A DNA stretch of 64,000 bases from JBBSOK01 sp965219125 (GTDB taxonomy: Bacteria; Bacteroidota; Bacteroidia; Flavobacteriales; Flavobacteriaceae). Positions 43,542 through 52,126 of this stretch are shown one piece after another (the first letter of the stretch is position 1; every line of letters begins with the position of its first letter). Below the pieces are notes generated by a model that did no database searches, was not told the origin of the DNA, and worked only from the letters and a program-made list of their open reading frames with translations. The stretch lies in NCBI GenBank assembly GCA_965219125.1, contig CBDCMO010000002.1, forward strand, positions 1,240,001-1,304,000. The letters are read 5' to 3'. A program made the translations under genes and the position numbers.

Positions 43542-44794
43542 ATAATTTAAAAAGGATTAATTTGAAATGTATAATTGCTTTAGCATTAATTTTTGCTACG
43601 AATGTTGTTTTTGGACAAGATTCAATTTCAACTTATAAAAAGAAAGTTCTTGAAACTACCGAAGTAGATTTTTTGATGAGTTATTATACCCAAGATGGCG
43701 ATAATGCTGCCGTAAGTGGCGGTTTAGGAAGTGAAAAACTTACTGACCTAACTCCCACATTCGTTGTTTCAGTACCATTGAATGCAGATGACGTTTTAAC
43801 AATTGATGCAGGCGTTTCAGCTTATACATCAGCTTCTTCAAGTAATATTGATCCTTTTGATGGTGCTTACGCCGATCCTTTTACAGCCTCATCTGGCGCA
43901 TCTTCAAGCGATTTGTGGGCTGGAGGAAACGTTCATTATAGCCATAGTAGCGATGATAGAAATAAAATTGTTGGGGCAAAAGTTTCAATTTCATCAGAAT
44001 ACGATTATTTTTCAACAGGTTTTGGTGGTAGTTATACTTTCCTTTTTAATGAAAAAAATACAGAATTAAGTGTAAATGCTACTGTTTATATTGATACTTG
44101 GAAACTTCTGTATCCAATTGAATTACGTTTAGATCCTTCATTTATTCAACTTGACACAAAAAGCAGAAATTCATATTCCGCAGGTTTCGGTTTTTCACAA
44201 ATACTTTCAAAAAATTTGCAGGCTTCCCTTTCGGTTGATTTAATTAAGCAGCAAGGTTTGCTTTCAACACCATTTCAACGGGTTTATTTTGCTGACAAAC
44301 CAAACAGATTTAGACAGGCTTTTCAATTGGCGGATGATATTGAACGCTTGCCGGACAGCAGATTTAAAACCGCGGTTGGCGGCAGACTTAATTATTATGT
44401 AAACGAATTTGTAATTCTCCGAGCTTATTATAGATACTATTTTGATGATTGGGGCATAAATTCTCACACCGCAAGCCTTGAAATACCAATTAAAGTTGGT
44501 GGAAAATTCACACTATATCCAAGTTATAGATTTTACAATCAAACTGCCTCAGACTATTTTTATGCCAATAATGAGGCGCCTTCAACACTTACGTATTACA
44601 CGTCAGATTATGATTTGTCAAAGTTTAGCGCAAATCAATATGGAATAGGAATAAACTATACCGATATTTTTACAAAATTTAAAATATTGGATTTTGGCTT
44701 AAAAAGCGTCGATTTAAATTATGGATATTACAAACGTAATACTGGATTGGTGCATCATTTAGTTTCAGCCGACTTCAAATTTTTATTTAATTGA
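43538..44794 (+). CDS. DUF3570 predicted outer-membrane beta-barrel
   Basis: The 418-residue product has a signal peptide (NVVFGQ, about residue 27) and alternating aromatic beta-strands across its length (VSIPVSLNADDV-like starts, YAGGNVHYSHSSDDRNK, LDPSFIQLDTKSRNSYSAGFGFS), ending VSADFKFLFN with terminal Phe-Asn as in OM barrels. This is the DUF3570 family. The start is TTG overlapping the DUF4266 stop by four bases (TTGA). With thioredoxin and ApbE it forms a set I have seen together in other genomes from memory; the barrel may export or anchor the small lipoprotein. Confidence 0.82.
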   Translation: MNNLKRINLKCIIALALIFATNVVFGQDSISTYKKKVLETTEVDFLMSYYTQDGDNAAVSGGLGSEKLTDLTPTFVVSVPLNADDVLTIDAGVSAYTSASSSNIDPFDGAYADPFTASSGASSSDLWAGGNVHYSHSSDDRNKIVGAKVSISSEYDYFSTGFGGSYTFLFNEKNTELSVNATVYIDTWKLLYPIELRLDPSFIQLDTKSRNSYSAGFGFSQILSKNLQASLSVDLIKQQGLLSTPFQRVYFADKPNRFRQAFQLADDIERLPDSRFKTAVGGRLNYYVNEFVILRAYYRYYFDDWGINSHTASLEIPIKVGGKFTLYPSYRFYNQTASDYFYANNEAPSTLTYYTSDYDLSKFSANQYGIGINYTDIFTKFKILDFGLKSVDLNYGYYKRNTGLVHHLVSADFKFLFN

Positions 44795-44869
44795 AAATAT
44801 TTCGGCTTAATACAAGATTAGAATTTAATTAATTCAGCTTCAGCCCTTTTAAAAAAGTTCAGTTCAAAC

Positions 44870-45670
44870 TTAATAATTATAAACGATTCCGGTACCATAA
44901 GCTGCACCTACAAAAGTGTTGCGGCCGCCAACTATATAAGATAGCGCTACATAAGCTCCAAATTTTTCAGAAATAGGCTTGTAAACCGAACCACCAATTT
45001 TATGAAAATCTACGCCAAATTCTTTAAAATTCTGTGGTTTTGATGTTCCTAAATAATCGATGCCGCCAAAGGAATGTTGGTAATCGTAATACAAATCAAA
45101 ATATAAATTTGTAGTTGCTTTTCCAATTTTTAATGTTGCTGGAATGCTGTTGGGGGTTTCTTGTAATTTAATGGAGTAGCCACTTTGTAATGTTGCAAAC
45201 CAACCCGAATTAAATTTATAGTGAGCCATTGCACGGGTTTCAAATATTGTTGCTTGTTGGCCAATATCATTTAAGCCGCCAAGTTGATAATTAGTTACGG
45301 GCGTGGAAAAACCGGCTGCAAAGCTCAGTTCTAAACTTCCATTTTCAAAATTTGTTTGAAATGCTTTATATTTCAACATAAATGAAACATCTTGAAAATT
45401 ACTTTCCTTGTTGCTGCTTAAAAATGGCAAAGAAGCCGCAACATTTAAGTTATCCGTAATTCCGTAATCTGAGTACAGATTTACGTAATATAAACTTCGG
45501 CTTAAATCCAACTTATCATTTCCAGCAAGGTACTTTTTTGGATCTTCAAAACCAACGCCTAAAACGACTGAACCTGTATGTTGGGTCTTATAAAAACCAT
45601 CAATTTTTCCTTGTGAAAAAGCGGCTGTAAGCGTTAAAAAAAATATAATACTTAAATAGAGTTTTTGCAT
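44870..45670 (-). CDS. Predicted outer-membrane beta-barrel protein
   Basis: The 266-residue product has a signal peptide (TAAFSQ) and repeated amphipathic strands with aromatic girdles (LYYVNLYSDYGITDNLNVAAS, WFATLQSGYSIKL, NLYFDLYYDYQHSFGG), ending VYNY. The GITDNLNV pattern is seen in transporter-like OM barrels. It is convergent with the DUF3570 gene across 75 bases; a functional link is possible but unproven. Confidence 0.65.
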   Translation of the reverse strand: MQKLYLSIIFFLTLTAAFSQGKIDGFYKTQHTGSVVLGVGFEDPKKYLAGNDKLDLSRSLYYVNLYSDYGITDNLNVAASLPFLSSNKESNFQDVSFMLKYKAFQTNFENGSLELSFAAGFSTPVTNYQLGGLNDIGQQATIFETRAMAHYKFNSGWFATLQSGYSIKLQETPNSIPATLKIGKATTNLYFDLYYDYQHSFGGIDYLGTSKPQNFKEFGVDFHKIGGSVYKPISEKFGAYVALSYIVGGRNTFVGAAYGTGIVYNY

Positions 45671-45992
45671 TTGATTGGATAGATTGTTATTTCAATATGT
45701 CGACTAAAATATATCAAAATTACAACCAAGAAGAAATGAAGAATATAATGCAACTATCACTTAAAAAATCAGTGAGAGCAATTTTGTTGAATATGCATAT
45801 CAAAAAAAGAAGTCATTTCGGCTAAAAAAAATGAAATTAGATCCAAAAAAGGAAAATTATAGAAATTGATTGTTAGATGTATTTTACGCTTCGAATCGCA
45901 TTACTTATTACATTAACAAGAATTCGCATTTGGACAATTTTATTTGAGCCATCTGAAATAAATATTGAAATATTGAAATAGTATTGGAAAGA

Positions 45993-46109
45993 TTACCGCT
46001 CATCTCTTAACTTATTCTTCAATTTTTTATTTTGCATTAAAACCCTAATCAATAAAAAAACCACTAATATCAAAAAAGCACTAAGAAAGCTCACAATTAT
46101 TGTTACCAT
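45993..46109 (-). CDS. Possible 38-residue single-span membrane microprotein
   Basis: ATG at 46109 opens 38 codons with one hydrophobic helix (MVTIIVSFLSAFLILVVF, continuing LLIRV) and a basic tail KKLKNKLRDER, a typical small membrane protein with positive-inside topology. A perfect 16-bp palindrome (46127-46142) ends 17 bases before the start. Without homologues its reality is uncertain; the tail charge and palindrome are the only support. Confidence 0.4.
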   Translation of the reverse strand: MVTIIVSFLSAFLILVVFLLIRVLMQNKKLKNKLRDER

Positions 46110-46126
46110 GAAATAAAGGTTGGGTT

Positions 46127-46142
46127 ATATTTACGTAAATAT
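46127..46142. promoter_or_regulatory. 16-bp perfect palindrome
   Basis: ATATTTACGTAAATAT is self-complementary and centred on TACGTA. It ends 17 bases before the small ORF start at 46109, as does the palindrome at 20125-20138 before the DUF2911 gene. Confidence 0.45.
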
Positions 46143-46306
46143 GGATTAATCAGTTTTAGTACTTGATCATTTTTTTTAGAAATTTTATAAAGCAAATTCA
46201 TACCTATTAAAAAGCGGATTTAGTACGTGATTGTCGATAAATTTTGATATTAACGAAACTAAAATAATTTAAGTATGAAGAAACACAAGTTCAAATGGCT
46301 AACTTA

Positions 46307-47221
46307 TTAATCTCTTACCAACGGCATTGTAGTACAGCGTAATAATCCTTCTTGTTTGCTAATTTCGGAATACGGTACTTCTTCAACAGTAAAACCTTCT
46401 TTTCTTAACCATACATTAAGGCGTGTAAAGTTCTTCTCTGAAATAATGACCTCTTCAGATATTGAAAAAATATTGCTATTCATATCATACATCTCTTGTT
46501 TTGTAATATGGAAACAATTATTACTTCCGAAGAAATCCAGCAGCCATTTATATTCTTCATAAATTAAAAAACCTTCTTTATGGATAATACATTTCCCTTT
46601 TCCAATTGGTTGAAAACAACAGTCTAAATGAAGGGCATTATCTTCTGCAACGGTATTGCTTTTTCGAAGATTGAAAGATTTTACTTTTTTATGGGGGAAT
46701 AGTTTTTGGAGATGTGCAACTCCTTTTTTATTTGTGCGAGCCGTAATATAACTTGGATAATCTTCACCATAATATGCGCCTACAAAAACATATTCTCCCC
46801 ACGGCATAACATCACCACCCTCAATATGTGCATCTTCAGGAAATTCTATAATTTTTGATGAATCTATATTGCCCAGCACATTTTGCAATGCATCAATTTC
46901 TTTTGATCTGTCTTCAAGAATATTTGCTTTAATAAATTTATCTTCAATTACGAATGCAATATCCCGTGTAAATATTTGATTGTAATCTTCAATTATTTCT
47001 GGCCTATAAATCTTTACATCATATTTTTTGAATACAGCTGAAACCGCATCCATTTCAGCAATCATATCACTTTCAATTGGATATGTTCCAGCGGCTATAT
47101 GTATTGCAGATTTCGGATCGTAAGCATCTTCAAGTTTTGGGGTTGGGCCGTTACTATTTGCTATGCCCAAAACTACTTCGCGCAATCTTGAAATTTCGTT
47201 GTTAATATTCAGTTTTATCAT
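46307..47221 (-). CDS. Amidinotransferase-fold (arginine deiminase/DDAH-like) protein
   Basis: The 304-residue product has superfamily motifs EGGDV at 134-138, a histidine in NALHLDCCFQP and the nucleophile Cys296 in LRCTTMPLVRD. It opens with ISRLREVVLGI as in dimethylarginine hydrolases and amidinotransferases. It should hydrolyse or transfer a guanidino group. It is a second member of this superfamily in the window, distinct from the CtlX-type gene at 40220. Confidence 0.83.
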   Translation of the reverse strand: MIKLNINNEISRLREVVLGIANSNGPTPKLEDAYDPKSAIHIAAGTYPIESDMIAEMDAVSAVFKKYDVKIYRPEIIEDYNQIFTRDIAFVIEDKFIKANILEDRSKEIDALQNVLGNIDSSKIIEFPEDAHIEGGDVMPWGEYVFVGAYYGEDYPSYITARTNKKGVAHLQKLFPHKKVKSFNLRKSNTVAEDNALHLDCCFQPIGKGKCIIHKEGFLIYEEYKWLLDFFGSNNCFHITKQEMYDMNSNIFSISEEVIISEKNFTRLNVWLRKEGFTVEEVPYSEISKQEGLLRCTTMPLVRD

Positions 47222-47286
47222 AAAATAAAAATATAGCTCATATGCTGTTACAATAATTAAAGCCCAATATACATAAGTTTATTTCA

Positions 47287-47312
47287 AAAAAAAACACCTG
47301 ATAAATCAGGTG
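47287..47312 (-). terminator. Terminator of gltA
   Basis: CACCTGAT (47295-47302) pairs perfectly with ATCAGGTG (47305-47312). On the minus strand an eight-T run follows, 24 bases after the gltA stop. Confidence 0.85.
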
Positions 47313-47335
47313 CTTTATATTATTTTATTAAAAAA

Positions 47336-48622
47336 TTATCTTTTTTCAACCGGAACGAAACTACGTAAGGTTTCACCAATATAAATTTGTCTAGGGCGAC
47401 CAATTGGTTCTTTGCGTAAACGCATTTCTCGCCATTGTGCTATCCAACCTGGCAAACGGCCCAATGCGAACATTGGTGTAAACATTTCCGTAGGAATATC
47501 AAGCGCTCTGTAAATTATTCCTGAGTAAAAATCTACGTTTGGATATAATTTTCTATCTACAAAATATGAATCTTCCAAAGCTTCTTTCTCCAATGCTTTA
47601 GCTATATCTAAAATAGGATCTTCTATTCCTAAATTATTAAGAACATCGTCTGCTGCCTTTTTAATTATTTTAGCTCGTGGATCGAAATTTTTGTAAACTC
47701 TATGTCCAAAACCGCTTAATCTAAAAGGATCATCTTTATCCTTTGCCTTCGCCATATACTTTGCGGTATCGCCGCCATCTTCTTTTATACCTTCCAACAT
47801 TTCAATTACGGCTTGGTTTGCTCCACCGTGTAGTGGGCCCCAAAGTGCTGCAATACCAGCAGAAAGTGAAACAAACAAACCTGCGTGTGATGAACCAACC
47901 ATTCTTACGGTTGATGTTGAACAGTTTTGTTCGTGATCTGCGTGCAAGATTAACAATTTGTCAAGAGAATTAACTACTGTACTATTTACAGAATAATCCT
48001 TTGTAGGTTTTTTGAACATCATTTTGTGGAAGTTTTCCACATATCCCAAACTTTCATCACCGTAGTCCAAAGGTAAACCAAGTCTTTTTCTATATGTCCA
48101 AGCTGTTAATACTGGAAATTTTGCAAGTATTTTTACAATAGCTCGGTACATTTCCTCATCACTATCTACATTTACAGAAGAAGGATTAAAAGCTACCAAA
48201 GCTGAAGTTAACGATGAAAGAACACCCATTGGATGAGCTGCCTTTGGAAAAGCGTCTATAATTCTTTTAATATCTTCATCAACGTGAGATTGGCCTTTAA
48301 TATCGTTATGAAATTTGTCCAATTCATCTTTTGTTGGTAGTTCACCAAAAATCAACAGATAGGCAACTTCAAGAAAATCGGCCTTTTCCGCCAATTCTTC
48401 GATTGAGTATCCTCTATATCTTAAAATTCCCTTTTCTCCATCTAAAAATGTTATTGCACTTTCACATGAACCTGTATTTTTATAACCTGGATCTATAGTA
48501 ATTACACTATCCGTAACACCACGAAGGCTTTTAATATCGATACCTACTTCATTTTCAGTACCTTTTATTAAAGGAAATTCATATTTTTTACCATCAATCT
48601 CAAAAGTCGCTTTATTACTCAT
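47336..48622 (-). CDS. gltA: Citrate synthase
   Basis: The 428-residue enzyme condenses acetyl-CoA with oxaloacetate at the TCA entry. It has the hexameric type I pattern: catalytic His in HADHEQNCSTSTVR, second His in GPLHGGANQAV, GFGHRVYKNFDPRA and the Asp in VDFYSGIIYRAL. The N-terminal 50 residues form the beta domain of the type found in Gram-negative bacteria. Confidence 0.96.
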   Translation of the reverse strand: MSNKATFEIDGKKYEFPLIKGTENEVGIDIKSLRGVTDSVITIDPGYKNTGSCESAITFLDGEKGILRYRGYSIEELAEKADFLEVAYLLIFGELPTKDELDKFHNDIKGQSHVDEDIKRIIDAFPKAAHPMGVLSSLTSALVAFNPSSVNVDSDEEMYRAIVKILAKFPVLTAWTYRKRLGLPLDYGDESLGYVENFHKMMFKKPTKDYSVNSTVVNSLDKLLILHADHEQNCSTSTVRMVGSSHAGLFVSLSAGIAALWGPLHGGANQAVIEMLEGIKEDGGDTAKYMAKAKDKDDPFRLSGFGHRVYKNFDPRAKIIKKAADDVLNNLGIEDPILDIAKALEKEALEDSYFVDRKLYPNVDFYSGIIYRALDIPTEMFTPMFALGRLPGWIAQWREMRLRKEPIGRPRQIYIGETLRSFVPVEKR

Positions 48623-48825
48623 ATATTATAATCTTTTCTATTATTTATTTAAATGCTAAAAATACAAAAAATAGCGCATTTTTTAACATACTTTGAATAT
48701 CGGATAGGTTAAATTATCCTTAAATATGTGTCAAGAAATGCTTTCACTGAAAAATAACAGATTGAAAATCCATTATGAGAAATAGGCCATTTAAAATTTA
48801 AGCTCTTCGCTAAAAAAGTGAATAT

Positions 48826-50118
48826 CTAGAATTTTATTTTAAATGCTTTTTCTTGGGGAAAATAAGCAACTTCTCCTAATTGCTCTTCAATTCGGAGTAG
48901 TTGGTTGTACTTAGCCATACGATCGCTTCTTGAAGCTGAACCTGTTTTTATCTGTCCGCAATTTAAAGCAACTGCCAAATCTGCAATTGTATTATCCTCC
49001 GTTTCGCCACTTCTATGGCTCATTACCGAAGTGTAACCAGCGTTGTGCGCCATATTTACAGCAGCGATAGTTTCAGTCAAAGTACCAATTTGATTCACTT
49101 TTATAAGAATTGAATTTGCTATTTTTTCTGAAATACCTTTTGAAAGCCTTTCAACATTTGTCACGAATAAATCATCCCCAACCAATTGAACTTTATGCCC
49201 AATTTTTTCTGAAAGATATTTCCAACCTTTCCAGTCATTTTCGTCCATTCCATCTTCAACCGATATAATTGGATATTTATCACATAATTCAGCCAAATAA
49301 TCTGCTTGTTCTTTTGATGTTCTTTTTACACCATCTTTGCCTTCAAATTTGCTGTAATCGTATTTTCCTTTTACATAAAATTCTGCAGCAGCACAATCCA
49401 ATGCAATCATCACATCTTTTCCTAATTTGTAACCTGCAGCTTTTGTTGCCTTTGCGATTGTTTCCAACGCATCTTCAGTTCCCTTTAGCGTTGGCGCAAA
49501 ACCACCTTCGTCACCAACAGCTGTACTCAAACCTCTATCATAAAGTACTTTTTTAAGATTATGAAAAATTTCAGAACCCATTTGCATAGCGTGCGTAAAG
49601 TTTTTTGCTTTTACAGGCATAACCATAAATTCCTGAAATGCAATTGGTGCATCGCTGTGGCTACCGCCGTTAATAATATTCATCATTGGCACTGGTAACG
49701 TGTTTGCGCTTACACCACCAACATATCTATAAAGTGGCATTCCCAACTCATTTGCAGCAGCTTTTGCAGCTGCCAATGAAACTCCTAAAATAGCATTTGC
49801 ACCTAATTTGGATTTATTTTTTGTTCCATCAAGATCGATCATTATTTTATCAATCATCGATTGGTCAAAAACCGAAACGCCCAATAAAGTACCGGCAATC
49901 TTCCCATTTACATTATCCATAGCTTTTTTAACGCCTTTTCCCATATAAGCTTTTCCGCCATCTCGAAGTTCCACAGCTTCATGCTCACCGGTTGATGCTC
50001 CGGAAGGAACGGCTGCACGACCAACAAATCCGTTTTCTGTGATTACATCTACTTCTATTGTTGGATTTCCGCGTGAATCGAAAATTTGTCTGGCGTGAAT
50101 GTCTATTATTATGCTCAT
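48826..50118 (-). CDS. eno: Enolase
   Basis: The 430-residue glycolytic enzyme converts 2-phosphoglycerate to phosphoenolpyruvate. Characteristic parts are ARQIFDSRGNPTIEVDV, the metal site in VGDDLFVTN, LIKVNQIGTLTE with catalytic Lys, and SHRSGETEDNTIADLAVAL. Length is normal. It is separated from carA by 98 bases holding a hairpin. Confidence 0.97.
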   Translation of the reverse strand: MSIIIDIHARQIFDSRGNPTIEVDVITENGFVGRAAVPSGASTGEHEAVELRDGGKAYMGKGVKKAMDNVNGKIAGTLLGVSVFDQSMIDKIMIDLDGTKNKSKLGANAILGVSLAAAKAAANELGMPLYRYVGGVSANTLPVPMMNIINGGSHSDAPIAFQEFMVMPVKAKNFTHAMQMGSEIFHNLKKVLYDRGLSTAVGDEGGFAPTLKGTEDALETIAKATKAAGYKLGKDVMIALDCAAAEFYVKGKYDYSKFEGKDGVKRTSKEQADYLAELCDKYPIISVEDGMDENDWKGWKYLSEKIGHKVQLVGDDLFVTNVERLSKGISEKIANSILIKVNQIGTLTETIAAVNMAHNAGYTSVMSHRSGETEDNTIADLAVALNCGQIKTGSASRSDRMAKYNQLLRIEEQLGEVAYFPQEKAFKIKF

Positions 50119-50165
50119 ATTATTAGGTTGAAGGGTTAATTTGATTTGAAATTGGTTAGACTTTC

Positions 50166-50197
50166 AAACCTGCCAGGTTTTTAAAACTGGCAGGTTT
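50166..50197. terminator. Hairpin between carA and eno
   Basis: A perfect 11-bp stem (AAACCTGCCAG with CTGGCAGGTTT) lies 20 bases past the carA stop on the minus strand. The T run is short, so it may terminate only partly. Confidence 0.6.
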
Positions 50198-50216
50198 AAT
50201 CTCCAGCATTTTAGCT

Positions 50217-51338
50217 TTATGCGATTTGCAATTTATACTTTTTTATATTCTCAAGAAAATCATCAAATAAATAAGAAGCATCGTGCGGACCCGGACTTGC
50301 TTCTGGATGATATTGCACAGAAAATACGGGTTTATTTTTCATTCTTATTCCTGCCGCCGTGTGATCATTTAAATGAACGTGTGTAATTTCAATTTCTGGA
50401 TTTGCCTCTGCTTCTTCCCTATTTATGGCAAAGCCGTGGTTTTGGGATGTAATTTCGCCTTTTCCTGTAAGTAGATTTTTTACTGGATGGTTAATTCCGC
50501 GGTGACCGTGATGCATTTTGTAAGTTGAAATACCGTTTGCCAAAGCTAAGATTTGATGCCCTAAACAAATGCCGAATAATGGCGTTTCGCTTTTAATAAT
50601 TTCTTTGGTTAAAGCAATAGCATTGTGCAATGGCTCAGGATCTCCCGGACCGTTTGACAAAAAGTAGCCATCAGGGCTGAAGGCGCTCATTTCTTCAAAA
50701 GAAGAATTGTACGGAAAAACTTTGATGTAACAATCTCTATTTGCTAGATTTCGAAGGATATTTTTCTTTATTCCAATATCCAAAGCTGAAACTTTAAATT
50801 CAGCATTTTCGTTTCCGAAGAAATAAGGTTCCTTGGTTGAAACTTTTGAAGCCAACTCTAGGCCATTCATATCTGGCACTTCTGCCAATTTTTTCTTCAA
50901 CGTTTCAATATTTTCTACATCTGTAGAAATTACAGCGTTCATTGCGCCGTTATCCCGAATGTAATTTACCAAAGCGCGTGTGTCCACATCGCTAATTGCA
51001 AACAGATTACTTTTATCTAAAAATTCCTTCAACGAAGCATCTGCACTTTCCCTTGAATAATGATAGCTAAAATTTCTACAGATAAGTCCGGCAATTTTAA
51101 CTCCGTCAGATTCTACTTCATCTTCATTGGTACCATAATTACCAATATGTGCATTTGTGGTAACCATTAACTGTCCGAAGTAAGAAGGATCTGTAAAAAT
51201 TTCTTGATAACCTGTCATTCCTGTATTGAAACATACTTCGCCAAAGGCAGAACCTTCTTTATCTCCTACTGCTTTTCCGTAAAAAATTGTTCCATCGGCA
51301 AGTAAGATTATTGCTTTTTTTCGTGTTTGGTATTTCAT
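50217..51338 (-). CDS. carA: Carbamoyl-phosphate synthase small subunit
   Basis: The 373-residue glutamine amidotransferase subunit feeds ammonia to CarB for arginine and pyrimidine synthesis. It shows FNTGMTGYQEIFTDPSY, the nucleophile Cys258 in GICLGHQ, and His344 and Glu346 in YHPEASPGP. carB is not in the window. It lies just past the ribosomal operon terminator; a TATTTTTG -7-like element sits at 51404-51397 on the minus strand. Confidence 0.96.
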   Translation of the reverse strand: MKYQTRKKAIILLADGTIFYGKAVGDKEGSAFGEVCFNTGMTGYQEIFTDPSYFGQLMVTTNAHIGNYGTNEDEVESDGVKIAGLICRNFSYHYSRESADASLKEFLDKSNLFAISDVDTRALVNYIRDNGAMNAVISTDVENIETLKKKLAEVPDMNGLELASKVSTKEPYFFGNENAEFKVSALDIGIKKNILRNLANRDCYIKVFPYNSSFEEMSAFSPDGYFLSNGPGDPEPLHNAIALTKEIIKSETPLFGICLGHQILALANGISTYKMHHGHRGINHPVKNLLTGKGEITSQNHGFAINREEAEANPEIEITHVHLNDHTAAGIRMKNKPVFSVQYHPEASPGPHDASYLFDDFLENIKKYKLQIA

Positions 51339-51407
51339 AAAAAGGTTTTCTAGTTTCAGGTTTATAGTTTCTTTTTCTATTAATTTAAAACTTTTTCAAA
51401 AATAGTA

Positions 51408-51443
51408 TAAAAAAAAGGGATAAACGAAAACGCTAATCCCTTT
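51408..51443 (-). terminator. Terminator of the ribosomal operon
   Basis: On the minus strand AAAGGGAT pairs with ATCCCTTT around a 14-base loop and a long T run follows, 24 bases after rplQ. Confidence 0.8.
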
Positions 51444-51466
51444 GTTATTTATGAAGTTGAAATCAT

Positions 51467-51988
51467 TTATTCCTCTTCTTTCTTTGCTTCTTTGTCAGCT
51501 TTCTTTTCAGTAGCTTTAGCCGGAGTAGTTTTTGTAACTACTTTTTCAGCACCTTCTTCTTTTGAAGTCGAACCACTGCGTCCACGACGTGTAGATTTTT
51601 TCTTAACTGCTTTTCCAACATTGTAAATTTCATTAAAATCTACAAGTTCGATCATTGCCATATCTGCATTATCTCCTAAACGATTACCTAATTTTATAAT
51701 ACGTGTATAACCTCCTGGACGGTCGCCAACTTTTGGGGCAACAGTTCTAAAAAGTTCGGCTACAGCTTCTTTTTGGCGTAAACGGCTAAATACAATACGA
51801 CGGTTATGCGTAGTATCTTCTTTAGATTTTGTAACCATTGGTTCTACAAATTGCTTTAATGCTTTTGCTTTTGCAACAGTTGTGTTAATACGCTTATGCT
51901 CAATTAATGAACAAGCCATGTTTGCTAACATAGATTTTCTATGCGCTGTTTGCCTACTTAGGTGATTTACTTTTTTTCCGTGTCTCAT
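51467..51988 (-). CDS. rplQ: 50S ribosomal protein L17
   Basis: L17 sits at the 50S exit-tunnel side. The 173-residue product starts MRHGKKVNHLSRQTAHRKSMLANM and has the usual core to about residue 120. A Lys/Glu/Ala-rich tail of about 50 residues follows (TKTTPAKATEKKADKEAKKEEE), longer than in E. coli and typical of Bacteroidota. It ends the leftward operon. Confidence 0.97.
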   Translation of the reverse strand: MRHGKKVNHLSRQTAHRKSMLANMACSLIEHKRINTTVAKAKALKQFVEPMVTKSKEDTTHNRRIVFSRLRQKEAVAELFRTVAPKVGDRPGGYTRIIKLGNRLGDNADMAMIELVDFNEIYNVGKAVKKKSTRRGRSGSTSKEEGAEKVVTKTTPAKATEKKADKEAKKEEE

Positions 51989-52070
51989 GACATTTTTGGT
52001 TTAATCATCATCTTGCATCAACCCATTTTGAGGAGCAAAATATGACGTTATTTAATTATTGTTATTCATA

Positions 52071-52115
52071 AGAAATGAGATTTGAACCAACATAAATGTT
52101 TCAAATCTCATTTCT
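52071..52115 (-). other. 16-bp perfect stem-loop between rpoA and rplQ
   Basis: AGAAATGAGATTTGAA (52071-52086) pairs perfectly with TTCAAATCTCATTTCT (52100-52115) around a 13-base loop. It has no T run on the minus strand, so it looks like an RNA structure, possibly an attenuator or processing site, in the 138-base spacer. Confidence 0.75.
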
Positions 52116-52126
52116 AAATTTTAAAA

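Larger units (their letters stand above)
45671..46306. other. 636-base gap between the barrel gene and the amidinotransferase gene
   Basis: The gap is AT-rich and holds little recognisable: a 38-codon ORF on the minus strand at 45993-46109 with a palindrome before it, a 42-codon ORF on the plus strand at 45697-45825 (MSTKIYQNYNQ start, similar in style to IS1182-type transposase starts), and a duplicated AATATTGAA. No RNA gene was seen. It may be a decayed insertion site. Confidence 0.5.

Noticed and set aside
43803..44069. Plus-strand 88-codon ORF inside DUF3570
   Set aside because: It is a low-complexity out-of-frame shadow of the barrel coding sequence.
45671..46306. tRNA or small RNA gene in the large gap
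   Set aside because: No cloverleaf or stable extended structure was apparent on reading either strand.
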